A DNA stretch of 64,000 nucleotides, from assembly GCF_003987495.1 (NCBI RefSeq), contig NZ_NGJU01000014.1:31682-95681 (forward strand), read 5' to 3'. Shown in pieces: positions 1 through 9,721 of the stretch. The position numbers were made by a program, and so were the translations under genes. This stretch comes from Vagococcus salmoninarum (lineage in GTDB: Bacteria; Bacillota; Bacilli; Lactobacillales; Vagococcaceae). The number at the start of each line of letters is the position of its first letter. The first letter of the stretch is position 1. The notes under the pieces are model-generated. The model made no database searches. It worked only from the letters and a program-made list of their open reading frames with translations, and was not told the origin of the DNA.

Positions 1-215
1 TTAGGTGGCGGAGTGACTTATAGGTTTCTGAAAGAATCATAAAAATAGAACATAATTTACAGAAAGTTCACAATGTAATATAAAAATGTTGTAACTAAGC
101 CAAAAAAATGGTAATGTTTAGAATTGAAAGGGTAAATAATTAAGGTCTAAATTTAGTCCATTTTAACCTTAATATACCCTGATAAATAAAACCCACTTAA
201 AGGAGAACGATTCTT

Positions 216-482
216 ATGGAAAAAAAAGATTTTCACATTGTAGCTGATACAGGTATCCACGCACGTCCAGCAACACTATTGGTTCAAACTGCTAGTAAAT
301 TTAACTCAGATGTTAACTTAGAGTATAAAGGTAAGTCTGTAAACCTTAAATCTATTATGGGTGTTATGTCATTAGGAGTTGGTCAAGGAGCTGACGTAGT
401 AATCACTACTGAAGGCGCTGACGAAGCTGATGCTATGGCAGCGATTGTTGATACAATGACAAAAGAAGGATTATCTGAATAA
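216..482 (+). CDS. ptsH: Phosphocarrier protein HPr
   Basis: Cytoplasmic HPr of the sugar phosphotransferase system; it takes phosphate from enzyme I and passes it to the EIIA domains. The 88-residue length is typical. The active-site His15 lies in GIHARPAT, and the regulatory Ser46, target of HPr kinase in Firmicutes, lies in LKSIMGVMS, so a role in CcpA-mediated catabolite repression is expected from the family. The start follows an AAAGGAGAA ribosome site. The stop codon overlaps the next start (TAATG), so ptsH and ptsI are translationally coupled. A weak promoter candidate (TTGAAA at 124, TAAATT at 148) lies upstream; I saw no convincing cre site. Confidence 0.97.
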   Translation: MEKKDFHIVADTGIHARPATLLVQTASKFNSDVNLEYKGKSVNLKSIMGVMSLGVGQGADVVITTEGADEADAMAAIVDTMTKEGLSE

Positions 483-2203
483 TGGTAGAAATGTTAAAAG
501 GGATCGCGGCTAGTGATGGTGTTGCTATTGCAAAAGCTTATTTGTTAGTGCAACCTGATTTGTCATTTTCTAAAATAACTGTTGAAGATTCAGAAGGCGA
601 AATCGCCCGCTTAGAAAAAGCGTTAGCGAAATCAACAGAAGAACTTCAAGCCATTCGGACAAAAGCAGCTGAAGCCTTAGGAGAAGAAGAAGCGCAAGTT
701 TTTGACGCTCACTTAATGGTCTTAGCTGACCCAGAGATGATTGGTAGTATTGAAACAAGTATCCGCGACAATAAAAATAATGCAGAGTCTGGCTTAAAAG
801 AAGTCACTGATATGTTTATTGGCATGTTCGAAGCAATGGATGACAATCCATACATGCAAGAACGAGCAGCAGATATTAAAGATGTTACAAAACGTGTCTT
901 AAGTCATTTGTTAGGCGTTAAATTACCAAACCCATCAATGATTGATGAAGAAGTAATTGTCGTTGCCCATGACTTAACACCAAGTGATACAGCTCAATTA
1001 GATCGTCGTTACGTTAAAGCCTTTGTTACTGACATTGGTGGACGGACGTCTCACTCAGCAATTATGGCTCGTTCTCTTGAAATTCCGGCAATTGTTGGAA
1101 CAATGGAAATCACAGCTAAAGTTGTTGAAGGGGATATGTTAGCGGTTAACGGTATTGATGGTGATGTTTACATTCATCCAACAGATGAACAAAAACAAGC
1201 AGTTCAAGCCAAAGGTGCTGAATATGATGAACTTAAAGTAGAATGGGAAAAGCTGAAAGATGCTGAAACTGTGACTGCTGACGGTAAACATATTGAATTA
1301 GCAGCTAATATCGGAACACCTAAAGACCTTGACGGTGTTAGAAATAATGGTGCGGAAGCCATCGGTTTATACCGAACTGAATTCCTGTATATGGACTCAC
1401 CTGACTTTCCAACTGAAGAGGCACAGTACGAAGCTTATAAAGCAGTATTAGAAGGTATGAACGGTAAGCCAGTTGTTGTCCGCACAATGGACATCGGTGG
1501 CGATAAAGAGTTATCTTACTTAACACTGCCTCATGAAATGAATCCATTTTTAGGTTACCGTGCAATTCGGATTTGTTTAGCTGAAGATGAAATGTTCCGA
1601 ACACAATTGCGTGCACTTCTACGTGCGTCAGTTCACGGACCATTACGCATCATGTTCCCAATGATTGCTACACTTCAAGAATTTAGAAGTGCTAAAGCAT
1701 TGTTAGAAGATGAAAAAGCTAAATTAGTCGCTGAAGGTATTGCTGTATCTGAAGAAATTCAAGTAGGTATCATGATCGAAATTCCAGCTGCGGCTGTAAT
1801 TGCTGATAAATTCGCTAAAGAAGTTGACTTCTTCAGTGTAGGTACTAATGATTTAATTCAATACACAATGGCAGCTGACCGAATGAATGAACGTGTCTCT
1901 TACCTTTACCAACCATATAACCCAGCTATCTTACGTTTACTTAAAAACGTCATTGACGCAGCTCACGCTGAAGGCAAATGGGCAGGGATGTGTGGAGAAA
2001 TGGCTGGGGATCAAACAGCTGTTCCTTTACTAGTCGGTTTAGGCTTAGATGAGTTTTCAATGAGCGCAACGAGTATCTTAAAAACTCGTAGCTTGATGAA
2101 ACGTTTAGATACAACGAAAATGGCTGAGTTAGCGGAGAAAGCAATCAATGATTGTGATACTGCTGATGAAGTTGTTGCCTTAGTAGCTGAATACACAAAA
2201 TAA
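482..2203 (+). CDS. ptsI: Phosphoenolpyruvate-protein phosphotransferase (enzyme I)
   Basis: Enzyme I starts the PTS cascade by autophosphorylating from PEP and phosphorylating HPr. The protein has 573 residues, normal for the family. The phosphorylated histidine is near residue 191 in [12 protein letters not shown]; the C-terminal PEP-binding barrel shows [11 protein letters not shown] and GMCGEMAGD with the catalytic cysteine. The start overlaps the ptsH stop by one base; an internal ATG three codons later ([10 protein letters not shown]) is an alternative. The operon is closed by a strong hairpin with a U-tract just after the stop. Confidence 0.97.
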   Translation: MVEMLKGIAASDGVAIAKAYLLVQPDLSFSKITVEDSEGEIARLEKALAKSTEELQAIRTKAAEALGEEEAQVFDAHLMVLADPEMIGSIETSIRDNKNNAESGLKEVTDMFIGMFEAMDDNPYMQERAADIKDVTKRVLSHLLGVKLPNPSMIDEEVIVVAHDLTPSDTAQLDRRYVKAFVTDIGGRTSHSAIMARSLEIPAIVGTMEITAKVVEGDMLAVNGIDGDVYIHPTDEQKQAVQAKGAEYDELKVEWEKLKDAETVTADGKHIELAANIGTPKDLDGVRNNGAEAIGLYRTEFLYMDSPDFPTEEAQYEAYKAVLEGMNGKPVVVRTMDIGGDKELSYLTLPHEMNPFLGYRAIRICLAEDEMFRTQLRALLRASVHGPLRIMFPMIATLQEFRSAKALLEDEKAKLVAEGIAVSEEIQVGIMIEIPAAAVIADKFAKEVDFFSVGTNDLIQYTMAADRMNERVSYLYQPYNPAILRLLKNVIDAAHAEGKWAGMCGEMAGDQTAVPLLVGLGLDEFSMSATSILKTRSLMKRLDTTKMAELAEKAINDCDTADEVVALVAEYTK

Positions 2204-2211
2204 TAATCACT

Positions 2212-2243
2212 AAGACCATTTCTTTTTAGAAATGGTCTTTTTT
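2212..2243 (+). terminator. Rho-independent terminator of ptsHI
   Basis: Eleven-base arms AAGACCATTTC / GAAATGGTCTT around a short loop, followed by a run of T. It lies 8 bases after the ptsI stop. Confidence 0.9.
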
Positions 2244-2290
2244 GTTGTCTTTTTTTAACGATACGTTAATTAATAGATAAGTTTATTCAA

Positions 2291-2319
2291 TTAATCTATA
2301 AGGTGAATTATGGTATAAT
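2291..2319 (+). promoter_or_regulatory. Promoter of the glycolipid synthesis cluster
   Basis: Perfect TATAAT at 2314-2319 with an upstream TG (TGG TATAAT, extended -10) and a weak -35 (TTAATC) 17 bases upstream. It implies a leader of roughly 120 bases before the first glycosyltransferase. Confidence 0.5.
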
Positions 2320-2448
2320 ATCACAAGACTAACAAAAGTTCAGACTTTAGATTGAGTGACAAGAAGTCTTGATATGTTATAGTAAATATAATTACTGAAC
2401 TAAAGTGAAAAAAATGGAATGAACGGTCCAACTATTGGAGGGAACATC

Positions 2449-3501
2449 ATGAAAGTATTACTGTATTTTGAAGGTGAATCTATCCTTGCAAAATCGGGAA
2501 TCGGTCGGGCTCTAGAGCATCAAAAACGAGCATTGACAGAAATGGGCATCGACTATACGACAGATCCCTTAGCCACTGATTATGATATTTTACATATCAA
2601 CACTTACGGCATAAATAGTCGTTCGATGATAAAAAAAGCTCGAAAACTCGGGAAAAAAGTTATTTATCATGCTCATACTACGGAAGAGGATTTTAGAGAT
2701 TCATTTATTGGCTCTAATCAATTATCGCCCTTAGTCAAAAAATATTTAATTGGGTTATATTCACGGGCAGATTGTTTAATTACTCCGACCCCTTATTCAA
2801 AAAGTTTGTTAGAAAATTACGGCATTGAGCTACCAATTAAAGCCATATCTAATGGCATTGATTTGGATAAATATCAACGAAACCCAGACAAAGAAGCTCT
2901 GTTTAGACAACATTTTCAAATCAAGGAAGCAGAAAAAGTGATTATCTGTGTTGGTTTATATTTTGAACGAAAAGGGATTACCGATTTTATTAAAATCGCT
3001 GAAGCTCTACCAGAGTACCGATTTATCTGGTTTGGTCACACGCCATTAATTTCAATTCCTAACCACGTTAGAAAATTAGTTTTAGACAAACATCCAGAAA
3101 ACGTTGAATTTCCCGGTTATATCAAAGGGGATGTCATCGAAGGTGCCTTTTCCGCTAGTGATCTATTTTTCTTTCCTTCTTATGAAGAAACGGAAGGCAT
3201 CGTTGTTTTAGAAGCCTTAGCCAGTCAACAAAATGTCTTAGTTAGAGACATTCCCGTTTATGATAAATGGTTAGAAGATGGTGTTAACTGTTATAAGGGT
3301 CAAAACAATCATGAATTTATTACTAAAATTCAACAAATCATTAATCAAGAATTACCAAGTACGAAAGAAAAAGCTTTAGCAGTAGCCGAAGAACGGAGCA
3401 TTACTGAAGTTGGAAAATTATTGAAGGCAGTTTACGAAGAGGTCTTATCCCAAAAGGAACTGGAAAAAACAGAATCAGAGTATTCTTATCAACAAAATTA
3501 G
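2449..3501 (+). CDS. bgsA: GT4 glycosyltransferase, probable diglucosyl-diacylglycerol synthase (BgsA-like)
   Basis: A GT-B fold glycosyltransferase of 350 residues. The acceptor-side N-terminus begins MKVLLYFEGES, and the nucleotide-sugar half carries the family E-x7-E signature EETEGIVVLE near residue 246. In enterococci the first gene of such a pair (BgsA) adds the second glucose to monoglucosyl-diacylglycerol, making the glycolipid anchor of lipoteichoic acid. The assignment rests on gene order and overall resemblance, not on a diagnostic residue. I chose ATG 2449 because GGAGGG stands seven bases before it; an in-frame ATG at 2419 has no ribosome site. The next gene follows after 26 bases. 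Confidence 0.8.
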   Translation: MKVLLYFEGESILAKSGIGRALEHQKRALTEMGIDYTTDPLATDYDILHINTYGINSRSMIKKARKLGKKVIYHAHTTEEDFRDSFIGSNQLSPLVKKYLIGLYSRADCLITPTPYSKSLLENYGIELPIKAISNGIDLDKYQRNPDKEALFRQHFQIKEAEKVIICVGLYFERKGITDFIKIAEALPEYRFIWFGHTPLISIPNHVRKLVLDKHPENVEFPGYIKGDVIEGAFSASDLFFFPSYEETEGIVVLEALASQQNVLVRDIPVYDKWLEDGVNCYKGQNNHEFITKIQQIINQELPSTKEKALAVAEERSITEVGKLLKAVYEEVLSQKELEKTESEYSYQQN

Positions 3502-3527
3502 TTCCGGGAGTTACGGAGGAATAAAAA

Positions 3528-4769
3528 GTGAAAATTGGTTTTTTTACAGATACTTATTTCCCACAAGTCAGTGGGGTCGCAACATCAATTAAAACATTAA
3601 AAGAAGAGTTAGAAAAGCGGGGACATGACGTTTTTATTTTTACGACCTCAGATCCGAAAGCTGATGAAGCTGAGCTAGGAATTATTAGGATGCCTAGTAT
3701 CCCCTTCATTTCTTTTAAAGATCGCCGGGTCGTTGTTAGTGGGATGATCGATGCCTATGAAAAGGCTAAAAAATATCATTTAGATATTATTCATACCCAT
3801 ACCGAATTTGGCACAGGTTGGTTAGGGAAGTATATTGCCAAACGGTTGAAAATACCTGTCGTTCACACTTATCATACGATGTATGAAGACTACTTACATT
3901 ATATCGCTCATGGGAAGCTGATCCGTCCTTATCACGTCAAACAAGCCTCACGAGCCTTTTGTCGGAATGCTAGTGGAATTGTCTGTCCTAGTGAACGAGT
4001 CGTCACAAAGTTAGAACAGTACAATGTTCAAGCCCCCTTATCGATTATTCCAACTGGGGTTAATTTAAGCCAGTTTGAGGAATCAGCGACACAGGATAAC
4101 CAAATTAGCATTAGAGAAGAACATGGCTTAAGTCAAGAGGATGTCATCTTGCTTTCACTTAGCCGACTTTCTTATGAGAAAAATATTCACACGCTAATTA
4201 AAGGTTTGCCAGAGATTGTTGCGGCAATTCCTCAAGCCAAGCTGTTGATTGTCGGGAATGGACCATACTTACCTGAATTAGAAGCCTTAAGAGCGACCTT
4301 AAATTTAACGGAAGCGATTATTTTTGTCGGAGAAGTTAACCATGATCAAGTTGGCCGCTATTACCGCCAGGCAGATTACTTTGTCAATGCTTCGGATTCA
4401 GAATCACAAGGCTTAACTTATATTGAAGCTTTAGCAGCAAGTACTAAATTAGTTGTTAAACATAACGATTATTTGGCTCAATTAATTGTCGATCCGTCCT
4501 TAGGGAAGACTTTTACGGAAGACGAAGACTTTGCCTCAGCCTTTATTGAGTATTATCAAAGTCAGCCAGTGGATAATCCCGTCTTGCGACAAGAAAAATT
4601 ATACGAAATATCTAGTGAAAACTTTGGGGCTAAGATTGAAAGATTTTATGAAGAAGCTCAGAGCTATTTCGAGACTCACGTCAGAGATGTGATTGAAGAA
4701 AGTTTAGAAGATAAGCAAAATGATGAAAAGCTATTATTACCTTTAAAATTATTTAAGAAAAAAGACTAG
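3528..4769 (+). CDS. bgsB: GT4 glycosyltransferase, probable monoglucosyl-diacylglycerol synthase (BgsB-like)
   Basis: A GT4 glycosyltransferase of 413 residues with the N-terminal motif GFFTDTYFPQVSGVATS, shared by 1,2-diacylglycerol 3-glucosyltransferases, HTYHTMYEDYLHY in the acceptor region, and the E-x7-E segment SDSESQGLTYIEALA near residue 290. By family it should transfer glucose from UDP-glucose to diacylglycerol at the membrane, making the substrate for the preceding enzyme. The start is GTG after CGGAGGAA. The C-terminal tail is charged and lysine-rich, consistent with peripheral membrane binding. Confidence 0.8.
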   Translation: MKIGFFTDTYFPQVSGVATSIKTLKEELEKRGHDVFIFTTSDPKADEAELGIIRMPSIPFISFKDRRVVVSGMIDAYEKAKKYHLDIIHTHTEFGTGWLGKYIAKRLKIPVVHTYHTMYEDYLHYIAHGKLIRPYHVKQASRAFCRNASGIVCPSERVVTKLEQYNVQAPLSIIPTGVNLSQFEESATQDNQISIREEHGLSQEDVILLSLSRLSYEKNIHTLIKGLPEIVAAIPQAKLLIVGNGPYLPELEALRATLNLTEAIIFVGEVNHDQVGRYYRQADYFVNASDSESQGLTYIEALAASTKLVVKHNDYLAQLIVDPSLGKTFTEDEDFASAFIEYYQSQPVDNPVLRQEKLYEISSENFGAKIERFYEEAQSYFETHVRDVIEESLEDKQNDEKLLLPLKLFKKKD

Positions 4770-4791
4770 ACTTGCAGAAAGGGCCAATTAG

Positions 4792-5853
4792 ATGAATAAA
4801 AAGAATCGGCGTTACCTCTACCTAGCCCTCATTGCTGGGCTAGTCGTCCTTTTTTACGAAATGGGCCAAGTCAATGGTCAAGCCTTAATTCACGAATTAA
4901 GAGACATTAACTTTTTTTGGCTAGCTGTGGCTGTGCTCTGCATGCTTTGCCACTGGGTCATTGAAGCCAAAATTATCCAAACGATGTTAAAACGGCAAAT
5001 GAGCCGTTTTTCTTTTAAAAATGCTTTACGAATCCCTTTAATCGAACATTTATTTAACTCGATTACGCCTTTCTCAACTGGGGGGCAACCAGCCCAATTA
5101 GTCGCTTTAATCAAATCAGGTGTTGATCCTGGGGTTAGTGGGTCGGTGTGCTTAATGAAGTTTGTGACGTATCAAATTATGATTGTCTTGAATTTTTTAG
5201 GCTGTCTTGTGTTTGGTTTTAAACTTATTTCTGGCGAGCTAGCTCATTTATCTTATTTAGTCCTCCTAGGATTTGTCATAAATGTTATCGTCGTTCTAAG
5301 TTTACTGATGCTGATGTATTGCTACCCAGTCACCAACTGGTTAGTTGCCACAGGAATGAAACTAGTAAAAAAAGTTATTTCAGTTGAAAAAGCTAATAAA
5401 ATTGAAGCAAAACTGTTAGAAAAAATGACTAACTTTTACGCTGAAAGTCATTACATGCGGAAAGAAAAATCAGTGATGGTTAAAACCTTTGTTTTGACCT
5501 TTTTACAACTTATTTGTTATTATATCGTCCCTTATTTCATATTACTAAGCTTAGGTGTCAAAACGGCAAATGCCTTACAAGTGATGATTTTTCACGCCTT
5601 TATCGTCTTAATCATTTCGCTGTTTCCGATTCCTGGGGGAACTGGTGGGGCAGAATATACCTTTAAACTCCTTTTTGGTGGCTTCTTAGTCGTACAAACT
5701 AAATTGGTGTTAGGAATAATTTTGTGGCGCTTAGTGACGAATTACTTAGGGATTTTTCTAGGTGTGATCGCTTTAGGCGTTCAACCTGATCAAAGTGTTA
5801 AAGTTAAAGAACGAGAAGAAAAAATAACCTTGGAAAAAGTCAGCCTCAATTAG
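4792..5853 (+). CDS. Flippase-like membrane protein (YbhN/UPF0104, lysylphosphatidylglycerol synthase TM family)
   Basis: A 353-residue polytopic membrane protein with about eight hydrophobic segments, an N-terminal RRYLYLALIAGLVV helix, and the family motifs PFSTGGQPAQ and PIPGGTGGAEYTF. It belongs to the integral-membrane family related to the MprF flippase domain but has no aminoacyl-transferase domain. It sits 22 bases after the glycolipid synthase in the same operon, so a role in moving or handling glycolipids is an inference from context. A weak AGCCT/AGGCT hairpin with a T-run overlaps its 3' end (5842-5877). Confidence 0.8.
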   Translation: MNKKNRRYLYLALIAGLVVLFYEMGQVNGQALIHELRDINFFWLAVAVLCMLCHWVIEAKIIQTMLKRQMSRFSFKNALRIPLIEHLFNSITPFSTGGQPAQLVALIKSGVDPGVSGSVCLMKFVTYQIMIVLNFLGCLVFGFKLISGELAHLSYLVLLGFVINVIVVLSLLMLMYCYPVTNWLVATGMKLVKKVISVEKANKIEAKLLEKMTNFYAESHYMRKEKSVMVKTFVLTFLQLICYYIVPYFILLSLGVKTANALQVMIFHAFIVLIISLFPIPGGTGGAEYTFKLLFGGFLVVQTKLVLGIILWRLVTNYLGIFLGVIALGVQPDQSVKVKEREEKITLEKVSLN

Positions 5854-5872
5854 TCGGGGCAGGCTTCTTTTT

Positions 5873-5901
5873 TTTGCAAAGAAAAGGAAGAAGGGTATAA
5901 T
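5873..5901 (+). promoter_or_regulatory. Promoter of the hydroxyacid dehydrogenase gene
   Basis: TTTGCA at 5873 and perfect TATAAT at 5896, 17 bases apart, about 30 bases before the start codon. Confidence 0.6.
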
Positions 5902-5931
5902 AAAATTAACGATTAATAAAGGAGTGGCAAG

Positions 5932-6813
5932 ATGAAAAAAATTGGTTTTATTGGAACTGGCGTAATGGGATCAGCAATTGTAAAACATTTATTAGCGGCA
6001 GGTTATCAGGTGAATGTGTATAATCGAACAAAAGCTAAAACAGCTGAGTTAGTTGAGCTAGGTGCCTTATGGCAAGATAGCCCTCAAGCCATTACCGCAG
6101 CAAGTGAGATTATTTTTACAATGGTCGGTTATCCTCAAGACGTTGAAGAAACATATTATGGCGAAAAAGGCATTTTTGGAACCGAAGTAGCAAATAAAAC
6201 ATTGATTGATATGACTACAAGTACCCCTTCTTTAGCAGAAAAGATCGCTAAAACCGCTAATGAAAAAGGTGCCTTCAGTTTAGATGCCCCTGTTTCAGGT
6301 GGCGACTTAGGGGCTAAAAATGGGACTCTAACAACGATGGTTGGTGGGGAAGAGGCAGTCTTTGCAACAGTCGAGGATTTACTACAAGTCTTTAGTTCAA
6401 AAGTGAAGCGTCAAGGGCTAGCGGGAGCAGGTCAACATACTAAAATGGCGAATCAAATTATGATTGCTGGGACAATGACAGGGATGACTGAGTTGTTAGT
6501 TTATGCAGATAAAGCTGGTTTAGACTTGGAAAGTGTGATTGAAACAGTCGGTGGCGGCAGCGCGGCAAACTGGTCATTAGCAAACTATGCACCGCGAATT
6601 TTACGGGAAGATTTTACACCAGGTTTTTTTGTTAAACATTTCTTAAAAGATTTAAATATAGCCTTAAATGAATCAGAAAAATTAGGACTGAAGCTGCCAG
6701 CTACTGAGCGAGCCAGAGAACTCTATGAAAAGCTTGTTACAGAGGGCTTTGAGAATGATGGTACTCAAGGGTTGATCAAACTTTGGTGGCCAGAAGGTCG
6801 TAAATCAAATTAA
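5932..6813 (+). CDS. NAD(P)-dependent beta-hydroxyacid dehydrogenase (3-hydroxyisobutyrate dehydrogenase family)
   Basis: A 293-residue oxidoreductase of the GarR/MmsB/GlyR family. The N-terminal Rossmann motif GFIGTGVMGSA binds the dinucleotide; the substrate-binding signature DAPVSGGDLGAKNGTL follows near residue 120, and the catalytic lysine is in GAGQHTKMANQI near residue 175. Members reduce or oxidise small beta-hydroxyacids such as tartronate semialdehyde, 3-hydroxyisobutyrate or succinic semialdehyde; the substrate cannot be told from sequence. It has its own promoter and appears monocistronic. Confidence 0.88.
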   Translation: MKKIGFIGTGVMGSAIVKHLLAAGYQVNVYNRTKAKTAELVELGALWQDSPQAITAASEIIFTMVGYPQDVEETYYGEKGIFGTEVANKTLIDMTTSTPSLAEKIAKTANEKGAFSLDAPVSGGDLGAKNGTLTTMVGGEEAVFATVEDLLQVFSSKVKRQGLAGAGQHTKMANQIMIAGTMTGMTELLVYADKAGLDLESVIETVGGGSAANWSLANYAPRILREDFTPGFFVKHFLKDLNIALNESEKLGLKLPATERARELYEKLVTEGFENDGTQGLIKLWWPEGRKSN

Positions 6814-6933
6814 AATTTAATGAAGAGATAAACAAATTATGAAAAAAAATAAAAAAAATGGTTATTTTCGGTGCATGTTATAAAAGAGTCTGATACAATG
6901 TAACAGAAAGTGAAATTGAAGGAGGCTTGCCCT

Positions 6934-7167
6934 ATGAAACATTCACAATTGGTTGCAATTATTAAAAGATTGGAAGCCATGACTGAAGCGACAGATAACG
7001 AAATCCAAGTTCGTCGTTTTGAGCGTGAAGGAAATGAAAGATGTATCGTGACTTATGACTCAGCTAATGAGATGTTTGAATTGACGGAATCAGATACGCA
7101 ACAAGTTTATCAATTTGATGATATTGATTTAGTTGCTATGGAAATTTACGAATTATTACAAGCCTAA
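6934..7167 (+). CDS. DUF1797 family protein (YkuJ-like)
   Basis: A 77-residue cytoplasmic protein resembling Bacillus YkuJ: an N-terminal helix (HSQLVAIIKRLEAM), a small beta-sheet region and the C-terminal FDDIDLVAMEIYELLQ. Function is unknown. AAGGAGG followed by eight bases fixes the start at ATG 6934; the longer reading from 6910 would put that ribosome site inside the gene. A promoter candidate with an extended -10 (TGATACAAT, 6891-6899) precedes it and a strong terminator follows. Confidence 0.82.
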   Translation: MKHSQLVAIIKRLEAMTEATDNEIQVRRFEREGNERCIVTYDSANEMFELTESDTQQVYQFDDIDLVAMEIYELLQA

Positions 7168-7180
7168 TAAGGACTTAAAC

Positions 7181-7215
7181 AACCCCAAGAAGAACATCTT
7201 CTTGGGGTTTTATTT
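7181..7215 (+). terminator. Rho-independent terminator after the DUF1797 gene
   Basis: Thirteen-base perfect arms AACCCCAAGAAGA / TCTTCTTGGGGTT with a three-base loop and a T-rich tail. Confidence 0.93.
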
Positions 7216-7265
7216 TGTCACTATGTTAAACTAGACATAAGAAAAATAGAAAAAGGATGATGAGC

Positions 7266-8210
7266 GTGAGCGAACCGATTGAATTTCCCTTGAACTTTGC
7301 AAGGTACCTAGAAATGGGGAAAGCTGCCTTGGCAGAAAATAAGTTAGAATTAGCACGAGATAATTTTTTCGATGCCTATAATTTGGAAGAAAGTTTCGAA
7401 GCGAATTATTTGCTAGTCCAAGTTCTAGTAGCCTTAGGAGAATTTCCAAGTGCAAAAAAAATTGCTAATGAGATGAAAGCTAGCTATTTAGCAAGTGAGG
7501 AACAGATCGCTTTATTTTTACAAGTTCTTTTAGGGAACCAAGAGTTTATTCTTGCTCGGAAAGTCATCCAGTCAGTTGTTGAAAAGACTAAAATTAAAGA
7601 AACGTACTTGGAAACTGTCAGTCAGCGAGAAACAGTATTCATGACGTATCAACAAAAAGAGTTATTAAAAAAGCAAGGGGACATTAACCAACAATTAGCA
7701 GGTGATTTTATTAAGCAAGCCCAAGGGCTACGCCAACTAGAAACGTTACCCCTCAGTTTATATTTAGGGCAAAGTCAGCAACTAATTACAAATAAGGCAT
7801 TTCCTTTAGTTTTACGAAATTCTTTATTAGAAAGCCTAGCTGAATTAGGGGAATCAATTGAGTTAGTGATTTTTGATATAATGTCGAAAGAGCATGTCGT
7901 TAATACTAGTGAGATTGGAACAGTTCAGCAACAAAAAAGTTATCAAGGCAGTCTGGCAGCAGTTCAATTAGCCTTTGAGCAAAGTGAGTCTGATTTGTTT
8001 AGAGAACTATTAGAGGAGCTAAGATTACATTTTACGTGCTTGTATCCGCTAGCTGATACTTTTGTCAGTGATGGTGCTAAGTGGGGCGACCTTGTTATTG
8101 CTAATTATTTAGGGCAGGAGCATCAACTAAGTGGCGAAGAATTACTGACTTATCAAAAACTCCAAAACTTAATCAAGAGAGAACAGATGGAAATGCTAGT
8201 CTACTTTTAG
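7266..8210 (+). CDS. Hypothetical TPR-like protein
   Basis: A soluble, strongly helical protein of about 314 residues. The N-terminal half reads like tetratricopeptide-type helix pairs (MGKAALAENKLELARDNF, then LVQVLVALGEFPSAKKIA), and the C-terminal half is leucine- and glutamine-rich with no motif I recognise. It may match one of the Lactobacillales DUF families, which I cannot confirm. The start is uncertain: ATG 7257 and ATG 7260 overlap the ribosome site AAAAGGA, so GTG 7266 with nine-base spacing is preferred. A scaffold or protein-interaction role is only a guess from the fold. Confidence 0.7.
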   Translation: MSEPIEFPLNFARYLEMGKAALAENKLELARDNFFDAYNLEESFEANYLLVQVLVALGEFPSAKKIANEMKASYLASEEQIALFLQVLLGNQEFILARKVIQSVVEKTKIKETYLETVSQRETVFMTYQQKELLKKQGDINQQLAGDFIKQAQGLRQLETLPLSLYLGQSQQLITNKAFPLVLRNSLLESLAELGESIELVIFDIMSKEHVVNTSEIGTVQQQKSYQGSLAAVQLAFEQSESDLFRELLEELRLHFTCLYPLADTFVSDGAKWGDLVIANYLGQEHQLSGEELLTYQKLQNLIKREQMEMLVYF

Positions 8211-8235
8211 AGAAAGAGCAAATCCTTTAAAAATG

Positions 8236-8264
8236 TTTACATTTTGGAAGTGATGGTGTACTAT
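8236..8264 (+). promoter_or_regulatory. Promoter of tig
   Basis: TTTACA at 8236 and TACTAT at 8259 with 17-base spacing, about 60 bases before the trigger factor start. A small inverted repeat (CAATT...AATTG, 8276-8291) lies in the leader. Confidence 0.55.
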
Positions 8265-8324
8265 TGTAAGGTATGCAATTGATAAGAATTGTGAAAATTA
8301 GATATTTCTGGAGGGAATCATAAC

Positions 8325-9605
8325 ATGACAGCCAAGTGGGAAAAGAAAGGCACCAACGATGGTGTATTAACATTTGAAATTGAGAAAGAAATTATTGAGA
8401 AAGGGTTAACAACAACCTTTGATCGTGTGAAAAAAAACCTTAGTGCACCAGGTTTCCGTAAAGGTAAAATCTCGCGCCAATTATTCAACAAAATGTACGG
8501 CGAAGGATCACTTTATGAAGATACATTAAATGCTTTATTACCAGAAGCTTACGATAAAGCCGTTAAGGAAGCTGGGATCGATCCAGTTGCTCAACCAAAA
8601 ATCGACGTTACAAGCATGGAACAAGGTGCTGATTGGGTAATTACAGCTGAAGTTGTTGTTAAACCTGAAGTTAAATTAGGGGAATACAAAAACTTAACTG
8701 TTGCTAAACAAGAGCGCGAAGTAACGGATGCTGATGTTGAAGAAGCAATTACAGCTAAACAAGCGTCATTAGCAGAACTAGTTATTAAAGAAGATGCAGC
8801 AGTTGAAGGCGATACTGTTGTTATCGACTACAAAGGTCTTAAAGACGGTGTGGCTTTTGACGGCGGCACAGCTGAAAACCATTCATTAGAATTAGGTTCA
8901 GGTTCTTTCATTCCAGGATTTGAAGAACAATTAGTTGGCGCTAAAGCTGGCGAAGAAGTGGAAGTTAAATTAACTTTCCCTGAAGAATACCACTCAGAAG
9001 ATTTGGCTGGCCAAGCAGTTGTCTTTGAAGTTAAATTACATGAAGTTAAAGGTAAAGAACTACCAAAACTTGATGATGAATTTGCTAAAGATGCTGACGA
9101 AGACGTTGAAACATTAGACGAATTAAAAGCTAAAATCCGTAAAGAATTAGAAGAAAGCAAAGTTTCTGCTGCTGACGAAGCAATTCAAGAATTAGCAATC
9201 CAACAAGCTGTTGAGAATGCTGAAATCGTTGATTTACCAGGAGAAATGGTTCATGATGAAGTTCACCGTTCAATGGATGAATTCTTAGGTAACATGAAAC
9301 GTCAAGGAATCGAACCTGAAATGTATTACCAATTAACAGGTACGACTGAAGCTGACTTACATGTCCAATTTGAAGGGGAAGCTGAGACACGAGTTAAAAC
9401 TAACTTAGTGATTGAAGCAGTTGCTGCTGCAGAGTCATTTGAAGCAACAGAAGAAGACCTTGAAAAAGAAATCGAAACATTAGCTGAAGCTTACAAAATG
9501 GAAAAAGATGCTGTCCGTAACGTATTGACAGACGACATGTTAAAACATGACATCGTTCTTAAAAAAGCTTTAGATGTTATTACTGAAACAGCTAAAGAAG
9601 CTTAA
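8325..9605 (+). CDS. tig: Trigger factor, ribosome-associated chaperone and peptidyl-prolyl isomerase
   Basis: A 426-residue protein with the standard three-domain layout. The N-terminal ribosome-binding domain carries the GFRKGK signature (in [14 protein letters not shown], about residue 42). The FKBP-type PPIase domain lies around residues 150-245 ([31 protein letters not shown]). The helical C-terminal chaperone domain is acidic. It binds the ribosome exit tunnel and helps nascent chains fold. The start follows GGAGGG. Usually neighboured by clpX, as here. Confidence 0.97.
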   Translation: MTAKWEKKGTNDGVLTFEIEKEIIEKGLTTTFDRVKKNLSAPGFRKGKISRQLFNKMYGEGSLYEDTLNALLPEAYDKAVKEAGIDPVAQPKIDVTSMEQGADWVITAEVVVKPEVKLGEYKNLTVAKQEREVTDADVEEAITAKQASLAELVIKEDAAVEGDTVVIDYKGLKDGVAFDGGTAENHSLELGSGSFIPGFEEQLVGAKAGEEVEVKLTFPEEYHSEDLAGQAVVFEVKLHEVKGKELPKLDDEFAKDADEDVETLDELKAKIRKELEESKVSAADEAIQELAIQQAVENAEIVDLPGEMVHDEVHRSMDEFLGNMKRQGIEPEMYYQLTGTTEADLHVQFEGEAETRVKTNLVIEAVAAAESFEATEEDLEKEIETLAEAYKMEKDAVRNVLTDDMLKHDIVLKKALDVITETAKEA

Positions 9606-9620
9606 TTAAAGCAAGTAACT

Positions 9621-9662
9621 AAGAAAGAGCGAAGGTTTTCCTTTGCTCTTTCTTGTCTTTTT
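9621..9662 (+). terminator. Rho-independent terminator of tig
   Basis: Long arms AAGAAAGAGC...AAGG / CCTT...GCTCTTTCTT around TTTT, followed by a T-rich stretch. Confidence 0.9.
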
Positions 9663-9692
9663 TAATAGAATAATTCATTCTATGCACGTAAA

Positions 9693-9721
9693 TTAGACTT
9701 GTGTGTTACTATGATTACTAT
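9693..9721 (+). promoter_or_regulatory. Promoter of clpX
   Basis: TTAGAC at 9693 and TACTAT at 9716 with 17-base spacing. I saw no CtsR heptad repeat nearby, in line with clpX being outside the CtsR regulon in many Firmicutes. Confidence 0.5.

Noticed and set aside
1-42. Thirteen open codons ending in TAA at 40-42, possibly the C-terminus of an upstream gene
   Set aside because: Too short to recognise; nothing distinguishes it from chance.
43-215. Catabolite-responsive element before ptsHI
   Set aside because: Only weak TGAAA-type matches, no credible 14-base palindrome.
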